Shown here in pieces: positions 9,103 to 17,728 of a stretch of DNA of 48,442 nucleotides. Under the pieces are notes generated by a model. That model was not told the DNA's origin. It worked only from the letters and a program-made list of their open reading frames with translations, and did not search any database. This DNA comes from Chromatiales bacterium (GTDB taxonomy: Bacteria > Pseudomonadota > Gammaproteobacteria > SpSt-1174). The DNA lies in assembly GCA_014762505.1 (NCBI GenBank), contig JABURS010000036.1, positions 1 to 48,442 on the forward strand, given 5' to 3'. Within the stretch, counting starts at the first letter, position 1. Every line of letters begins with the position of its first letter. The translations under genes were made by a program, and so were the position numbers.

Positions 9103-9881
9103 TGACGAACTGGCGACTGCCCACCGTCCGACGCGGCGCGCTGGCCGTATGGCGCCGCAACCTGCTGGTCTGGCGCAAGCTGATCGGCCCGGCCATCGTG
9201 ATGAACTTCGGCGAGCCGGCGCTCTACCTGCTGGGGCTGGGCTTCGGGCTGGGGCACTTCGTCGGCGAGATGTCGGGCATGCCGTATCTCGCCTTCCTCG
9301 CCTCCGGCATCATCGCCTCCTCGGCCATGACCACCGCCACCTTCGAGGGCATGTACTCGGTGTTCACGCGCATGGTGCCGCAGCGCACCTACGAGGCCAT
9401 CCTCGCCAGCCCGCTGGAGATCGATGACATCCTCGCCGGCGAGATGCTGTGGTGCGGCACCAAGGCCGCCATGAGCGGCATCGCCATCCTCATCGTCGCC
9501 GCCCTGCTCGGCGTGGCCGAGGGCTGGCAGTCGCTGCTGGCCATCCCTGTGGTGTTCCTCGTCGGCCTCACCTTCGCCGGGCCGGCCATGATCATGAGCG
9601 CGCTGGCGAAGAACTACGACTTCTTCAGCTACTACTTCGTGCTGGTGATCACGCCCATGTTCATCGTCTGCGGCGTGTTCTACCCCATCGACACCCTGCC
9701 CGGGATCGTGCAGGGCGCCGTCTACCTGCTGCCGCTCACCCACGCGGTGGAGCTCGCCCGCCCGCTGGTGGCCGGCGGCGAGCTCGCCCGGCCGGTGACC
9801 AACCTGGCCGTGCTGCTGGGTTATGCCGTGGTGAGCTATTACCTCGCCGTGGTGCTGGTGCGGCGGCGGCTGATGGTGTGA
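9102..9881 (+). CDS. ABC-2 type exporter permease (NodJ type)
   Basis: 259 residues with six predicted membrane helices in the ABC-2 arrangement. The N-terminal WRRNLLVWRKLIGPAIVMNFGEPALYLLGLGFGLG and the central TFEGMYSVFTRMVPQRTYEAILASPLEIDDILAGE are close to NodJ family signatures, as is the VCGVFYPIDTLP segment before the last helices. It pairs with the preceding ATPase, with which it is translationally coupled. The 3' end is 6 bases from the end of the convergent nsrR gene, with no obvious terminator between them. Confidence 0.92.
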
Positions 9882-9887
9882 GGCGGC

Positions 9888-10322
9888 CTAGCGGGTCTCC
9901 ATGCGCAGCAGGCTCGCCAGCTGGGCACGGTTGTGGATGAGGTCGGCCAGGGTATAGCGGTCGAGCACCGCGAGGAAGGCGTCGCGCGCCTCGTTGAGCA
10001 CGCCCTTGAGACGACAGGCAGGCGCCACGGGGCAGTAGGGGTCGGTGCAATTGATGACATCAAGGGTGGCCTCGGTGTCGCGCACCACCGCCCCGAGGTT
10101 GATCTCTCCAGGCTCGGCGCCGATGCACAGCCCGCCCCCCTTGCCGCGGATGGTACGCACGTAGCCGAGCTGGCCCAGCCGGTGCACGATCTTCACCAGG
10201 TGGTTGCGCGAGATCTCGAAGCGCTCGGCGATCTCGTTAATGGTGCTGCGCCGCTCCGGCGGCTGGATGGCGAGAAAGATCAGTACACGCAACGAATAGT
10301 CGGTATAGCGGGTCAGCTGCAT
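9888..10322 (-). CDS. nsrR: Rrf2-family NO-sensing repressor NsrR
   Basis: 144 residues. The winged-helix N-terminus (MQLTRYTDYSLRVLIFLA; EIAERFEISRNHLVKIVHRLGQLGYV; RGKGGG) and three cluster cysteines C92, C97 and C103 (NCTDPYCPVAPAC) closely match E. coli NsrR, where the equivalents are C91, C96 and C102. NsrR carries an NO-reactive Fe-S cluster and derepresses NO-detoxification genes. It is the last gene of a trHb-reductase-nsrR operon (gap of 12 bases), so it probably controls its own synthesis. An additional Cys at 66 is not part of the standard set. Confidence 0.92.
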   Translation of the reverse strand: MQLTRYTDYSLRVLIFLAIQPPERRSTINEIAERFEISRNHLVKIVHRLGQLGYVRTIRGKGGGLCIGAEPGEINLGAVVRDTEATLDVINCTDPYCPVAPACRLKGVLNEARDAFLAVLDRYTLADLIHNRAQLASLLRMETR

Positions 10323-10334
10323 TGAGATCCGGCA

Positions 10335-11315
10335 TCAGGTCTTGGCCGGCGCGGTCGGCAGGAACACATCCGCGCAGATCGCATCCATGCGCGCTCCTGC
10401 CAGAAATATACGCCTTCTCAGCTGATTGACCAATTCCGGCGCGCCGCAGAGGTAGCTGTGCCAGCCGCTGAAGTCGCCGATGGTCTCCACCACCAGTTCG
10501 GCCAGGGGGCGCGTGTCCACCGCCGTGCAGCCCTTGGGGCGCAGCACGCTGGCGTGGTAATGCAGGTTGTCGTGCGCCTCGGCCAACTCCGCCAGCGCCT
10601 GATGCAGGTACAGTCCCTCGCAGCCCACGGCCCCGTGCATGACGCGGATCTCGCCCTGGTGCCCCTGGCGCAGGGCCTCGCGCACGATGCCCCACAGCGG
10701 CGCCAGTCCGGTGCCGGTGGCGACCAGCAGCAGATTGGCCTCGCGCAGCGCCGGCGTGTAGTAGCAGCTGCCGGCCGCCTCCTGTACGTCCAGACGATCG
10801 CCCGGCCGCGCCTCCCCAGCCAGCCAGCCGCTGAACTGCCCGTCCGCGATCACGCGGATATGAAACTCCAGCGACTGGCCCTCGCCCGGCAGGCTCGCCA
10901 GCGAATAGCTGCGCCCGAGCTGCGCGTCGCGCCATAGCGTGACGTACTGGCCGGGGCGGTAGTCCAGCGGCGTGTCGGGCGTGAGCCGCAGGCGGATGAC
11001 GTCGCCGCCCAGCGGCTCGATGGCAGAGATGGTCGCCGGTGTGCGCAGGCTGCCGGCCGCCGGCAGCTCCAGCACCATGTCGGCCTCGGGCACGCAGCGA
11101 CAGGCCAGCAGGTAGTCCTGCTCGGCCAGTGCGGGCTTGAGGCCCGCCTGCGCCGTGGCCGGAATGACGCCCTCGCGCGCCCGCATCAGACAGCTCTGGC
11201 ACACGCCGGAACGGCAGCCATGGGGCACGGCGAGGTCTTGCCGGAGGAGGGCCTCCAGCACGGTCTCGCCGTCCTGCGTGGTGACGGCCTGGCCGTCGAA
11301 GCGCAGCGTCGCCAT
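10335..11315 (-). CDS. ferredoxin-type NAD(P)H:flavin reductase, probable trHb partner
   Basis: 326 residues. An N-terminal plant-type [2Fe-2S] domain carries C34, C39 and C42 (CRSGVCQSC) and C72. Next comes an FAD-binding barrel (GRSYSLAS) and an NAD(P)-binding lobe (LLVATGTGLAPLWGIV ... YLCGAPELV). This is the layout of phenol hydroxylase P5-type and CDP-4-dehydro-6-deoxyglucose reductase-type proteins. The stop is 12 bases before nsrR and the start 6 bases after the globin stop. Operon context suggests that it re-reduces the globin haem during NO dioxygenation, but that role is inferred. Confidence 0.88.
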   Translation of the reverse strand: MATLRFDGQAVTTQDGETVLEALLRQDLAVPHGCRSGVCQSCLMRAREGVIPATAQAGLKPALAEQDYLLACRCVPEADMVLELPAAGSLRTPATISAIEPLGGDVIRLRLTPDTPLDYRPGQYVTLWRDAQLGRSYSLASLPGEGQSLEFHIRVIADGQFSGWLAGEARPGDRLDVQEAAGSCYYTPALREANLLLVATGTGLAPLWGIVREALRQGHQGEIRVMHGAVGCEGLYLHQALAELAEAHDNLHYHASVLRPKGCTAVDTRPLAELVVETIGDFSGWHSYLCGAPELVNQLRRRIFLAGARMDAICADVFLPTAPAKT

Positions 11316-11321
11316 GCAGGC

Positions 11322-11687
11322 CTACCGGTTCAGCACGTCGTCGCGCGCGCCGTTGGCGATCGCGGCCACCTGCTCGATGTCGGCCGGATCGGCGCCCAGC
11401 TCGGCCAGGGTGGAACCCAGGTGCTCGATGACGGCGTCCACGTGGCTGTCGTTCAGGCCGCGCGCGACCAGGTGCCTGTGGCCCTCGCGCATGTCCTGGC
11501 CGGTGTACTGGTTCGGGCCGCCGAAGACCATGGTGAGAAAGGCCTTCTGCTTGTTGGCCTGGCGCTCCATGTCCACGTCGTCGAAGAAGCCGTTGATGCG
11601 CTCGTCGGTCAGCACCTTGCGGTAGAAGATGTCCACGGCCTGGTCGATGGCGGCGGCGCCGCCGAGACGTTCGTAGAGGGTCGTCAT
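11322..11687 (-). CDS. group 1 truncated haemoglobin (trHbN)
   Basis: 121 residues, the normal trHb1 length. It shows TLYERLGGAAAIDQAVDIFYRKVL with Tyr22 at the B10 position, the FFDDVDMERQANKQKAFLTMVFGGP E-helix region, and proximal His70 (F8) in MREGHRHLV. Such globins bind O2 and NO; trHbN turns NO into nitrate when a reductase keeps the haem ferrous. It is the first gene of an operon with a ferredoxin-type reductase and NsrR. A 20-bp palindrome lies 44-63 bases upstream of its ATG. Confidence 0.92.
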   Translation of the reverse strand: MTTLYERLGGAAAIDQAVDIFYRKVLTDERINGFFDDVDMERQANKQKAFLTMVFGGPNQYTGQDMREGHRHLVARGLNDSHVDAVIEHLGSTLAELGADPADIEQVAAIANGARDDVLNR

Positions 11688-11730
11688 GGGGATTCCTCGA
11701 AGGTATATATGAAATGGAGCTAATAATCTA

Positions 11731-11750
11731 ATATAAGCTGCTTCTTATAT
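11731..11750 (-). promoter_or_regulatory. candidate NsrR operator within trHb promoter
   Basis: ATATAAG (11731-11737) and CTTATAT (11744-11750) form a perfect inverted repeat with a 6-base spacer. On the minus strand it falls between a possible -35 TTGCAT (about 11754-11749) and a -10 TAGATT 18 bases on. Placement fits a repressor site for the operon-encoded NsrR. It is not a close match to the enterobacterial NsrR consensus, so the assignment is inferred from position and symmetry. Confidence 0.45.
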
Positions 11751-11896
11751 GCAAGTTATTATGAGTGGAATAGACAACACTCTATAAGTCGCTGAATTTC
11801 CATTGATTTCACTTGACACACCCCGGCATGCACAGCAAAGATGCACGTATTCGCACCATTTCGGTGCAGTATTCCGCCACCCAGGACGGTCTGCCC

Positions 11897-12826
11897 ATGC
11901 AACGACTCCTACGCCTGTTCGCCGGTGATTTTCTCGACACCACCAACCACTTCGACAAGCTCGTCGCCCTGGTCGGTGGCGTGATCGGGCTGTATCTCTC
12001 GCTGGAGGTGGCCGCCTCGGTGCTCGAGGGCGGCGCGCTCGCGGGCCTGGTCCTGGCCTCGCTGGGGGCGACGGCGGTACTGGTCTTCGCCGTGCCGCAC
12101 GGGGCGCTCTCCCAGCCCTGGAACGTGCTGGGCGGACACGGCATCTCGGCCCTGGTCGGCGTGACCCTGCAGCTGCTGGTGCCCCATCCCCTGCTGGCCG
12201 CGGCGCTGGCCGTGGGCCTGGCCATCTGGGCCATGCACTACCTGCGCTGCATCCACCCGCCCGGCGGGGCCACGGCGCTGTTCGCCGTGCTCGGCGGGGC
12301 ACAGGTGGAGGCGCTGGGCTATGGCTACGTGCTGCACCCCGTGCTCTCCAGCGTGGCGGTGATGACCCTGGTGGCCGTGGCGGTGAACTACCCCTTCGTC
12401 TGGCGCCGCTACCCGGCCACGCTGGCACCGCCCCCGCCGGCCACGCACCAGGCCGTGGGCAAGGCCCTGGAGCGCGGCGGCCTGAGCTTCGAGGACCTGG
12501 AGTACGCCATGCGCGAGCTCAATCTCTACCTCGACATGACCGAGGACGACATGGCCCGCCTCTACCTGCTGGCCCGCCGTCACCACGAGGAGGCCGACCA
12601 CGTCGCCGCAGCAGACATCCGCGTCGGCGAGTGCTACAGCAACGGACCGGTGGGGTCCGACTGGGTGGTACGCAAGGTGATCGGCCTGGGCGAGGACGAC
12701 CGCGTGGTCTACCGCGAGATCTGCGGTCCGGGCACGCCGGAGAACGGCGGCACCGCCAGCCGCGAGGACTTCGCGCGCTGGGCGCACCATCGCGTGGACC
12801 CGGGCCAGATCCGCAACGGCAAATAA
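11897..12826 (+). CDS. HPP-family integral membrane protein with C-terminal extension
   Basis: 309 residues. The first ~175 residues hold about four to five hydrophobic helices and the family signature IHPPGGATAL. Plant and cyanobacterial HPP proteins have been linked to nitrite transport. The C-terminal ~130 residues are soluble; they contain LSFEDLEYAMRELNLYLDMTEDDMARLYLLA and a small beta-rich end (IRVGECYSNGPVGSDWVVRKVI). The ATG at 11897 was chosen because the first helix follows shortly after. It diverges from the trHb-reductase-nsrR operon, so a link to nitrogen-oxide metabolism is plausible. Confidence 0.85.
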   Translation: MQRLLRLFAGDFLDTTNHFDKLVALVGGVIGLYLSLEVAASVLEGGALAGLVLASLGATAVLVFAVPHGALSQPWNVLGGHGISALVGVTLQLLVPHPLLAAALAVGLAIWAMHYLRCIHPPGGATALFAVLGGAQVEALGYGYVLHPVLSSVAVMTLVAVAVNYPFVWRRYPATLAPPPPATHQAVGKALERGGLSFEDLEYAMRELNLYLDMTEDDMARLYLLARRHHEEADHVAAADIRVGECYSNGPVGSDWVVRKVIGLGEDDRVVYREICGPGTPENGGTASREDFARWAHHRVDPGQIRNGK

Positions 12827-12919
12827 CCCGCTCCGGCCCGCCGGCCGGGGCGAAGCCCAAGGGCCATCTGGGGTAGAATCCGGGCACGCCACCCTGCCCG
12901 ACCATCAGGACCCTGCCCC

Positions 12920-15079
12920 ATGTCCAGCCTGCGCTTCTTCGCCAATGCCCCCCGCCACATGGAACCCCTGCTGGCCGAGGAGCTGCGCGCCCTGGGGGTG
13001 GCGAACGTCAGCGAGACCCGCGGCGGCGTGCACTTCGAGGACACGCTGGCCACCGCCTATCGCGTCTGCCTGTGGTCACGCATCGCCAATCGCGTGCTGC
13101 TGGAGCTGGCCCGCTTCCCCGCCGAGACCCCGGAGGCCCTGTATGCCGGGGTGCAGGCCATCGACTGGTCGGCGCACTTCGACGTCGCCCAGACCTTCGC
13201 GGTCAACGCCATCACCGCCCGCTCGCAGATCGACCACAGCCAGTTCGCCGCCCTCAAGGCCAAGGACGCCGTGGTCGACCAGTTCCGCGACCGCTGCGGC
13301 GAACGCCCCTCGGTGGACACCCTCCGGCCGCAGATCGGCATCAGTGTGTATCTCTACCGCGACCAGGCCACCGTCGGCCTGGACCTGGCCGGCGATTCGC
13401 TGCACCGGCGCGGCTACCGCGAGGAAGGGGCGAGCGCGCCACTGAAGGAGAACCTGGCCGCCGCCATCCTGCTGCGCGCCGGCTGGCCCGCGATCGCCGC
13501 GAACGGCGGCACGCTCATCGATCCCATGTGTGGCTCGGGCACCCTGCCCATCGAGGCCGCGCTGATGGCGGCCGACTGCGCCCCGGGGCTGACCCGCCCG
13601 CACTGGGGCTTCAGCGCCTGGAAGCAGCACGACCCCGCCGCCTGGGCGGACCTGGTCGAGGAGGCGCAGCGCCGCCGCGCGGCGGGTCTCGAGAGACTCC
13701 CGTCCATCCGCGGCTACGACCGGGACCCGCGGGCCCTAGAGGCCGCCCGGCACAACCTGGAGCGCGCGGGGCTGACCGGCCGCATCATTTTCGAGCGTGC
13801 CGAGCTGGCCGACTGCGCCCCGCTGCCCGCCGACCGGCCGGGGCTGTTCGTGGTCAATCCCCCCTACGGCGAACGCCTGGGCGAGGACTCGGAACTGCCC
13901 GGTCTCTACGCCGACATCGGTCGGGTGCTGCGCGAACGCTTCAGCGGCTGGCAGGCGGCCGTGTTCACCGGCAACCCGGACCTGGCCGGCAACATAGGCA
14001 TCCGCTTCAGGAAGACCAACACCTTCTTCAACGGCCCCATCGAGTGCCGGCTTTACAGCTACGAGGTGAGCGAGGCCAACCTGTCCCGGCGCCTGCCGCG
14101 CGCCGTCCCGCCCGAGGAACGCAGCGAGAACGCGCAGGCGCTGGCCAACCGCCTGGTGAAGAACGCGAAGCACCTCGCCCGCTGGCTGAAGCGCGAGGAC
14201 GTCCACTGCTATCGGCTCTACGACGCGGACATCCCGGAGTACGCCCTGGCCATCGACGTGTACGAGGGAGAGAAACGCTGGGTGCACGCGCAGGAATACC
14301 AGGCGCCGAAGACGGTGGACGAACAGAAGGCGCGCCTGCGTCTGCGCGAGGCCATCGGCGTGATCCTGGAGGTGCTGGCGATCCCGGAGGAACAGCTCTT
14401 CCTCAAGCTGCGCCAGCGGCAGAAGGGCCGTGCCCAGTACGAGAAGCTGGCCGAGAACCGGCACTTTCACGAGGTGCAGGAGGGCCCCTGCCGGCTGCTG
14501 GTGAACTTCGAGGACTACCTCGACACCGGGCTGTTCCTGGACCACCGCATCACGCGGCAGCGCATCGGCGAGCTGGCTGCGGGCAAGCGCTTCCTCAATC
14601 TCTTCGCCTACACCGGTGCGGCCACGGTGCACGCCGCCCGCGGCGGGGCGGCGGCCACCACCACGGTGGACATGTCAAAGACCTACCTGGCCTGGGCCGA
14701 ACGCAACCTGCGCCTGAACGGCTTCAGCGGCCCGGCGCACGAGTTCGTGCAGGCCAACTGCCTGGAGTGGATACGCCACAACCCCTACCGGCGCGAGTTC
14801 GATCTCATCTTCCTGGATCCGCCGAGCTTCTCCACCTCCAAGCGCATGGAGGGCACCTTCGACGTGCAGCGCGACCACGTGGCGCTCATCACCGACACCA
14901 TGAAGCTGCTGGTCGAGGACGGCACGCTGGTCTTCTCCAACAACCTGCGCCGCTTCCGCCTGGATCAGGCGGCCCTCGCCGACTTCGTCATCGAGGACAT
15001 CACCCGCGCCACCCTGCCACCGGACTTCGCGCGCAACCCGAAGATCCATCACTGCTGGACGATACGCTGGCAGGCCTAG
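12920..15079 (+). CDS. rlmL: bifunctional 23S rRNA methyltransferase RlmKL (G2069 m7G / G2445 m2G)
   Basis: 719 residues, close to E. coli RlmKL (702). The N-terminal THUMP domain (~1-160) and RlmL catalytic domain carry the NPPY motif in VVNPPYGERLGE and SAM motif LIDPMCGSGTLPIEA, for m2G2445. The C-terminal RlmK half has KRFLNLFAYTGAATVHAARGG (SAM motif I) and DLIFLDPPSFSTSKRM, for m7G2069. Both active sites appear intact, so both modifications should be made. A -10-like TAGAAT lies at about 12873-12878. The last four bases overlap the stop of a convergent small gene. Confidence 0.96.
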   Translation: MSSLRFFANAPRHMEPLLAEELRALGVANVSETRGGVHFEDTLATAYRVCLWSRIANRVLLELARFPAETPEALYAGVQAIDWSAHFDVAQTFAVNAITARSQIDHSQFAALKAKDAVVDQFRDRCGERPSVDTLRPQIGISVYLYRDQATVGLDLAGDSLHRRGYREEGASAPLKENLAAAILLRAGWPAIAANGGTLIDPMCGSGTLPIEAALMAADCAPGLTRPHWGFSAWKQHDPAAWADLVEEAQRRRAAGLERLPSIRGYDRDPRALEAARHNLERAGLTGRIIFERAELADCAPLPADRPGLFVVNPPYGERLGEDSELPGLYADIGRVLRERFSGWQAAVFTGNPDLAGNIGIRFRKTNTFFNGPIECRLYSYEVSEANLSRRLPRAVPPEERSENAQALANRLVKNAKHLARWLKREDVHCYRLYDADIPEYALAIDVYEGEKRWVHAQEYQAPKTVDEQKARLRLREAIGVILEVLAIPEEQLFLKLRQRQKGRAQYEKLAENRHFHEVQEGPCRLLVNFEDYLDTGLFLDHRITRQRIGELAAGKRFLNLFAYTGAATVHAARGGAAATTTVDMSKTYLAWAERNLRLNGFSGPAHEFVQANCLEWIRHNPYRREFDLIFLDPPSFSTSKRMEGTFDVQRDHVALITDTMKLLVEDGTLVFSNNLRRFRLDQAALADFVIEDITRATLPPDFARNPKIHHCWTIRWQA

Positions 15080-15315
15080 CGGATCGCCGGGCGGGACCAG
15101 GAACGCCAGGGGCGCCGACAGGACGGGCACACGCGGCGCACTGCCACCGCGGCCCAGACGGTGAGGGCGATGGCCGGCAGGATGAGGAAGGGATAGAACC
15201 CCTGCGAGAGAAAGGCCAGCGGCACCACCCACAGCAACCCGGCGAGCACGGCGATATGGGTGTTCGTCCAGCGCGGCGCCCCCGCGTAACCACAGTGCGG
15301 GCAGTGGCCTCGCAT
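15076..15315 (-). CDS. small two-helix membrane protein with zinc-ribbon cysteines
   Basis: 79 residues. CPHCGYAG near the N-terminus and CPSC near the C-terminus make a CxxC...CxxC zinc ribbon flanking two hydrophobic helices (IAVLAGLLWVVPLAFL; FLILPAIALTVWAAVAV). No named function is known to me. It ends by a four-base overlap with the convergent rlmKL and directly precedes another small membrane protein, with which it probably forms an operon. Confidence 0.7.
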   Translation of the reverse strand: MRGHCPHCGYAGAPRWTNTHIAVLAGLLWVVPLAFLSQGFYPFLILPAIALTVWAAVAVRRVCPSCRRPWRSWSRPAIR

Positions 15316-15316
15316 G

Positions 15317-15520
15317 CTATTTCGGCCTCACCCGTTTCATGAATTCCCACACCGGCAGGGCCGCCATGCCGCCCACCAGCCCCGCGAGGTAATCGGGCAG
15401 CGCGGCATTGAACAGTCCCTGCCAGACCAGGCCGGCCAGAAAGCTCAGCACCAGCATGGCCACGACGGTGACGAGCAGGCGTTGCCACAGGGGCAGGCGG
15501 GGATGACGTGTCGTGCTCAT
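15317..15520 (-). CDS. small membrane protein
   Basis: 67 residues with two hydrophobic segments (LLVTVVAMLVLSFLAGLVW; LPDYLAGLVGGMAALPVW) and a basic C-terminus (EFMKRVRPK). The ATG at 15520 (MSTTRHPRLPLWQRL) is preferred to a long low-complexity extension. The stop is one base before the next minus-strand gene and the start lies 7 bases after the aldo/keto reductase stop, so the three genes look co-transcribed. The product is unrecognised. Confidence 0.65.
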   Translation of the reverse strand: MSTTRHPRLPLWQRLLVTVVAMLVLSFLAGLVWQGLFNAALPDYLAGLVGGMAALPVWEFMKRVRPK

Positions 15521-15527
15521 GACAACC

Positions 15528-16439
15528 TCACAGTGATTGCAGATAGGCCAGCATGCGGCGGCGCATGTCCGCGTCGGGCAGGCGGCCGCGCCCCGCGCCC
15601 ATGTTCTCCTCGAGATGGGCCACCCGGGTGGTGGCCGGGATCGCACAGGTCACCGCCGGGTGGGAGACGATGAACTTGAGGAAGAACTGCGCCCAGTTCG
15701 CGCAGTCGATCTCGCCCGCCCAGGGCGGCAGCGGCCGGCCCTGAATCCCGTTGAACAGGCTGCCGCCGCGAAACGGGCGGTTGACGATCACCGCGATGCC
15801 GCGCTCGGCGGCCAGCGGCAGCAGCCGGCGCTCGGCCTCGCGATCGATGACGTTGTAGGTGAACTGCACGAAGTCCAGCGGCTGGCTGAGCATGATCTGC
15901 TCTAGCTCGTCGTGCCGCCGGCCGTGCGAGGTGGTCACGCCCAGATAGCGGATACGCCCCTCGGCCTTCCAGGCCTTGAGCGTCTCCAGGTGCTCGCGCC
16001 ACTGCACGAGGTTGTGCACCTGCTGCAGGTCCAGCCGCTCCAGCCCCCACAGGCGCAGGGAATCGGCCATCTGCCCCGCGGCCGTCGCCACACCGGGCGT
16101 CCAGACCTTGGTGGCGGAGAACAGGCCCTGGGGATGGCCCAGGCGCTGCAGGCACCAGCCCACCACGGCCTCGGCCTCGCCGTACATGGGCGAGGAATCG
16201 ATCAGCCCGCCACCCGCCGCGAAGAAGGCCTGCATCACCGGCAGACGCTGCGCCGGCTGCTGGACATCGAAGGTGAGCCAGGTCCCCAGGCCGATCACCG
16301 GCAGGCGCTCGCCGGTGGCGGGGATGGGCCGCGTGATCACGGCGGCGGCCGCCGCCGGCAGCCGCGGCAGCACGCCGGCCAGCCCCATGCCCGCCAGGAC
16401 GGCGAGCAGGCGGCGGCGACGCGGATCGAACGGGCTCAT
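15528..16439 (-). CDS. Tat-exported aldo/keto reductase
   Basis: 303 residues. The N-terminus MSPFDPRRRRLLAVLAGMGL followed by an alanine-rich cleavage region looks like a twin-arginine signal. The rest is an (alpha/beta)8 aldo/keto reductase with the full catalytic tetrad D81, Y86 (DSSPMYG), K111 (SATKV) and H142 (QQVHNLVQW). The late IPATTRVAHLEENM segment is the usual cofactor-binding end, although it has ATTR where NADPH-dependent enzymes often have basic residues. Substrate unknown. It heads a small operon with two membrane-protein genes. Confidence 0.88.
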   Translation of the reverse strand: MSPFDPRRRRLLAVLAGMGLAGVLPRLPAAAAAVITRPIPATGERLPVIGLGTWLTFDVQQPAQRLPVMQAFFAAGGGLIDSSPMYGEAEAVVGWCLQRLGHPQGLFSATKVWTPGVATAAGQMADSLRLWGLERLDLQQVHNLVQWREHLETLKAWKAEGRIRYLGVTTSHGRRHDELEQIMLSQPLDFVQFTYNVIDREAERRLLPLAAERGIAVIVNRPFRGGSLFNGIQGRPLPPWAGEIDCANWAQFFLKFIVSHPAVTCAIPATTRVAHLEENMGAGRGRLPDADMRRRMLAYLQSL

Positions 16440-16492
16440 GCAACCTCCGTGGCCGCGCCACTGGCGCGGGCGGCATGGACGATGCGATCAGC

Positions 16493-17728
16493 CTACAGCG
16501 ACAGCGTGGCCAGGTCGACGGGGACGTCTTCGGGATTGACCCCGCCCTGGATGCGCCAGGCGTTGCCCCCCTCGCGCTCCACCATGCTGGCCAGGTTCAC
16601 CAGCGGGCGGCGCTGATAGGCATTGCCCTCGGCGTCCAGCAGCAGCATCACCACGGGCAGCAGGCGGTGCTTGGCATTGTTGGAGGCGACGATGGCGATC
16701 TGCCCGGAGTGCAGGCGCACCAGCGTGCCCACGGGATAGATGCCGATGCACTTGATGAAGTCCTCCATGAGGCCTGCACCGAAGTGGGTGGGCGCCTCCT
16801 TGAGCATCAGTGCCAGGGCATCGTTGGGCGGCATGCGGAAATCGTAGGCCGTGTCATGCGTGAGGGTGTCGTACATCTCGGCGATGGCGACGATGCGCGC
16901 GGGCTGCTTGAGCTCCTCGCCCTCCAGGCCGTCGGGATAGCCCATGCCGTCCACCCGCTCGTGATGGTGGCGGATGATGTCCAGCGCCTCGGCCGGCATG
17001 CCCGGCACCAGGCGCATCACGTTATAGCCCTCGACGGTGTGCAGCTTGACCTTGTCGTACTCCTCGTCGGTCAACGGCCCTTCCTTGTTGAGGATCGCGG
17101 GATCGATACGCACCTTGCCGATGTCGTGGAACAGCCCGCCGATGCCGGTCGCGTGCACCAGCTCGTCGGGCAGCCCCAGATAACGGGCGAACAGGGTGGA
17201 GATCACGCAGGCGTTCACCGAGTGGGCGGCGGCGGAGGCATCGGCACGCTTCAGCTGGCAGAGCCAGAGCGAGGCATCCGCGCTCACCGCGATGGAATCG
17301 ATGATCGTCTCCACCAGCACCCTGGCCTCTTCCAGGCCCACGTTGCTGCCCAGGCGCGCATCCTCCATCACCTTGTCGATGTAGGCATGCAGGTCCTCGC
17401 GCGCCCGTTCGGCGCGGGTGATCTCGCGGGTGAAGTCCACCACGATGGGATCGTCCGCCTTCTCGCCTGCGCCGCGGCCCCTCTCGTTGACCTCGCGCAG
17501 CCGGGCAATGCCCTTGAGCTGTCGCTCGCGGCTGCCCTCATCGGTGGAGCGCATCACGTCGATGAAGACATGCCGGCAATGCCGGGCAATCTCCCGGATG
17601 TCGTCCTCGGACTCGATGCTGATGCCCTCGAGCAGGAACGGGGTCTCCAGCCAGGGTCGATCCAGATCGCAGACATACATACCCACTGCAAGCTCGTCGA
17701 CGCTCAGGCGCTGCTTCATCACCTTCAT
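16493..17728 (-). CDS. HD-GYP domain cyclic-di-GMP phosphodiesterase
   Basis: 411 residues. The N-terminal ~140 residues are a DUF3391-like domain (VDELAVGMYVCDLDRPWLETPF). The HD-GYP domain follows: GLFHDIGKVRIDP (HD near residue 200), HTVEGYNVM, and HHERVDGMGYPDGLEGEEL (GYP near residue 263). All metal ligands seem present, so c-di-GMP hydrolysis to pGpG/GMP is expected. The ATG at 17728 is preceded by AGGA; an upstream in-frame ATG lacks one. The C-terminal tail (LVRLHSGQIAIVASNNAKHRLLPVVMLLLD) is the usual beta-rich extension. Confidence 0.92.
   Translation of the reverse strand: MKVMKQRLSVDELAVGMYVCDLDRPWLETPFLLEGISIESEDDIREIARHCRHVFIDVMRSTDEGSRERQLKGIARLREVNERGRGAGEKADDPIVVDFTREITRAERAREDLHAYIDKVMEDARLGSNVGLEEARVLVETIIDSIAVSADASLWLCQLKRADASAAAHSVNACVISTLFARYLGLPDELVHATGIGGLFHDIGKVRIDPAILNKEGPLTDEEYDKVKLHTVEGYNVMRLVPGMPAEALDIIRHHHERVDGMGYPDGLEGEELKQPARIVAIAEMYDTLTHDTAYDFRMPPNDALALMLKEAPTHFGAGLMEDFIKCIGIYPVGTLVRLHSGQIAIVASNNAKHRLLPVVMLLLDAEGNAYQRRPLVNLASMVEREGGNAWRIQGGVNPEDVPVDLATLSL

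Noticed and set aside
12960-15342. Long frame +1 inside rlmKL
   Set aside because: Arg/Gly/Pro-rich shadow; rlmKL has both catalytic domains intact.
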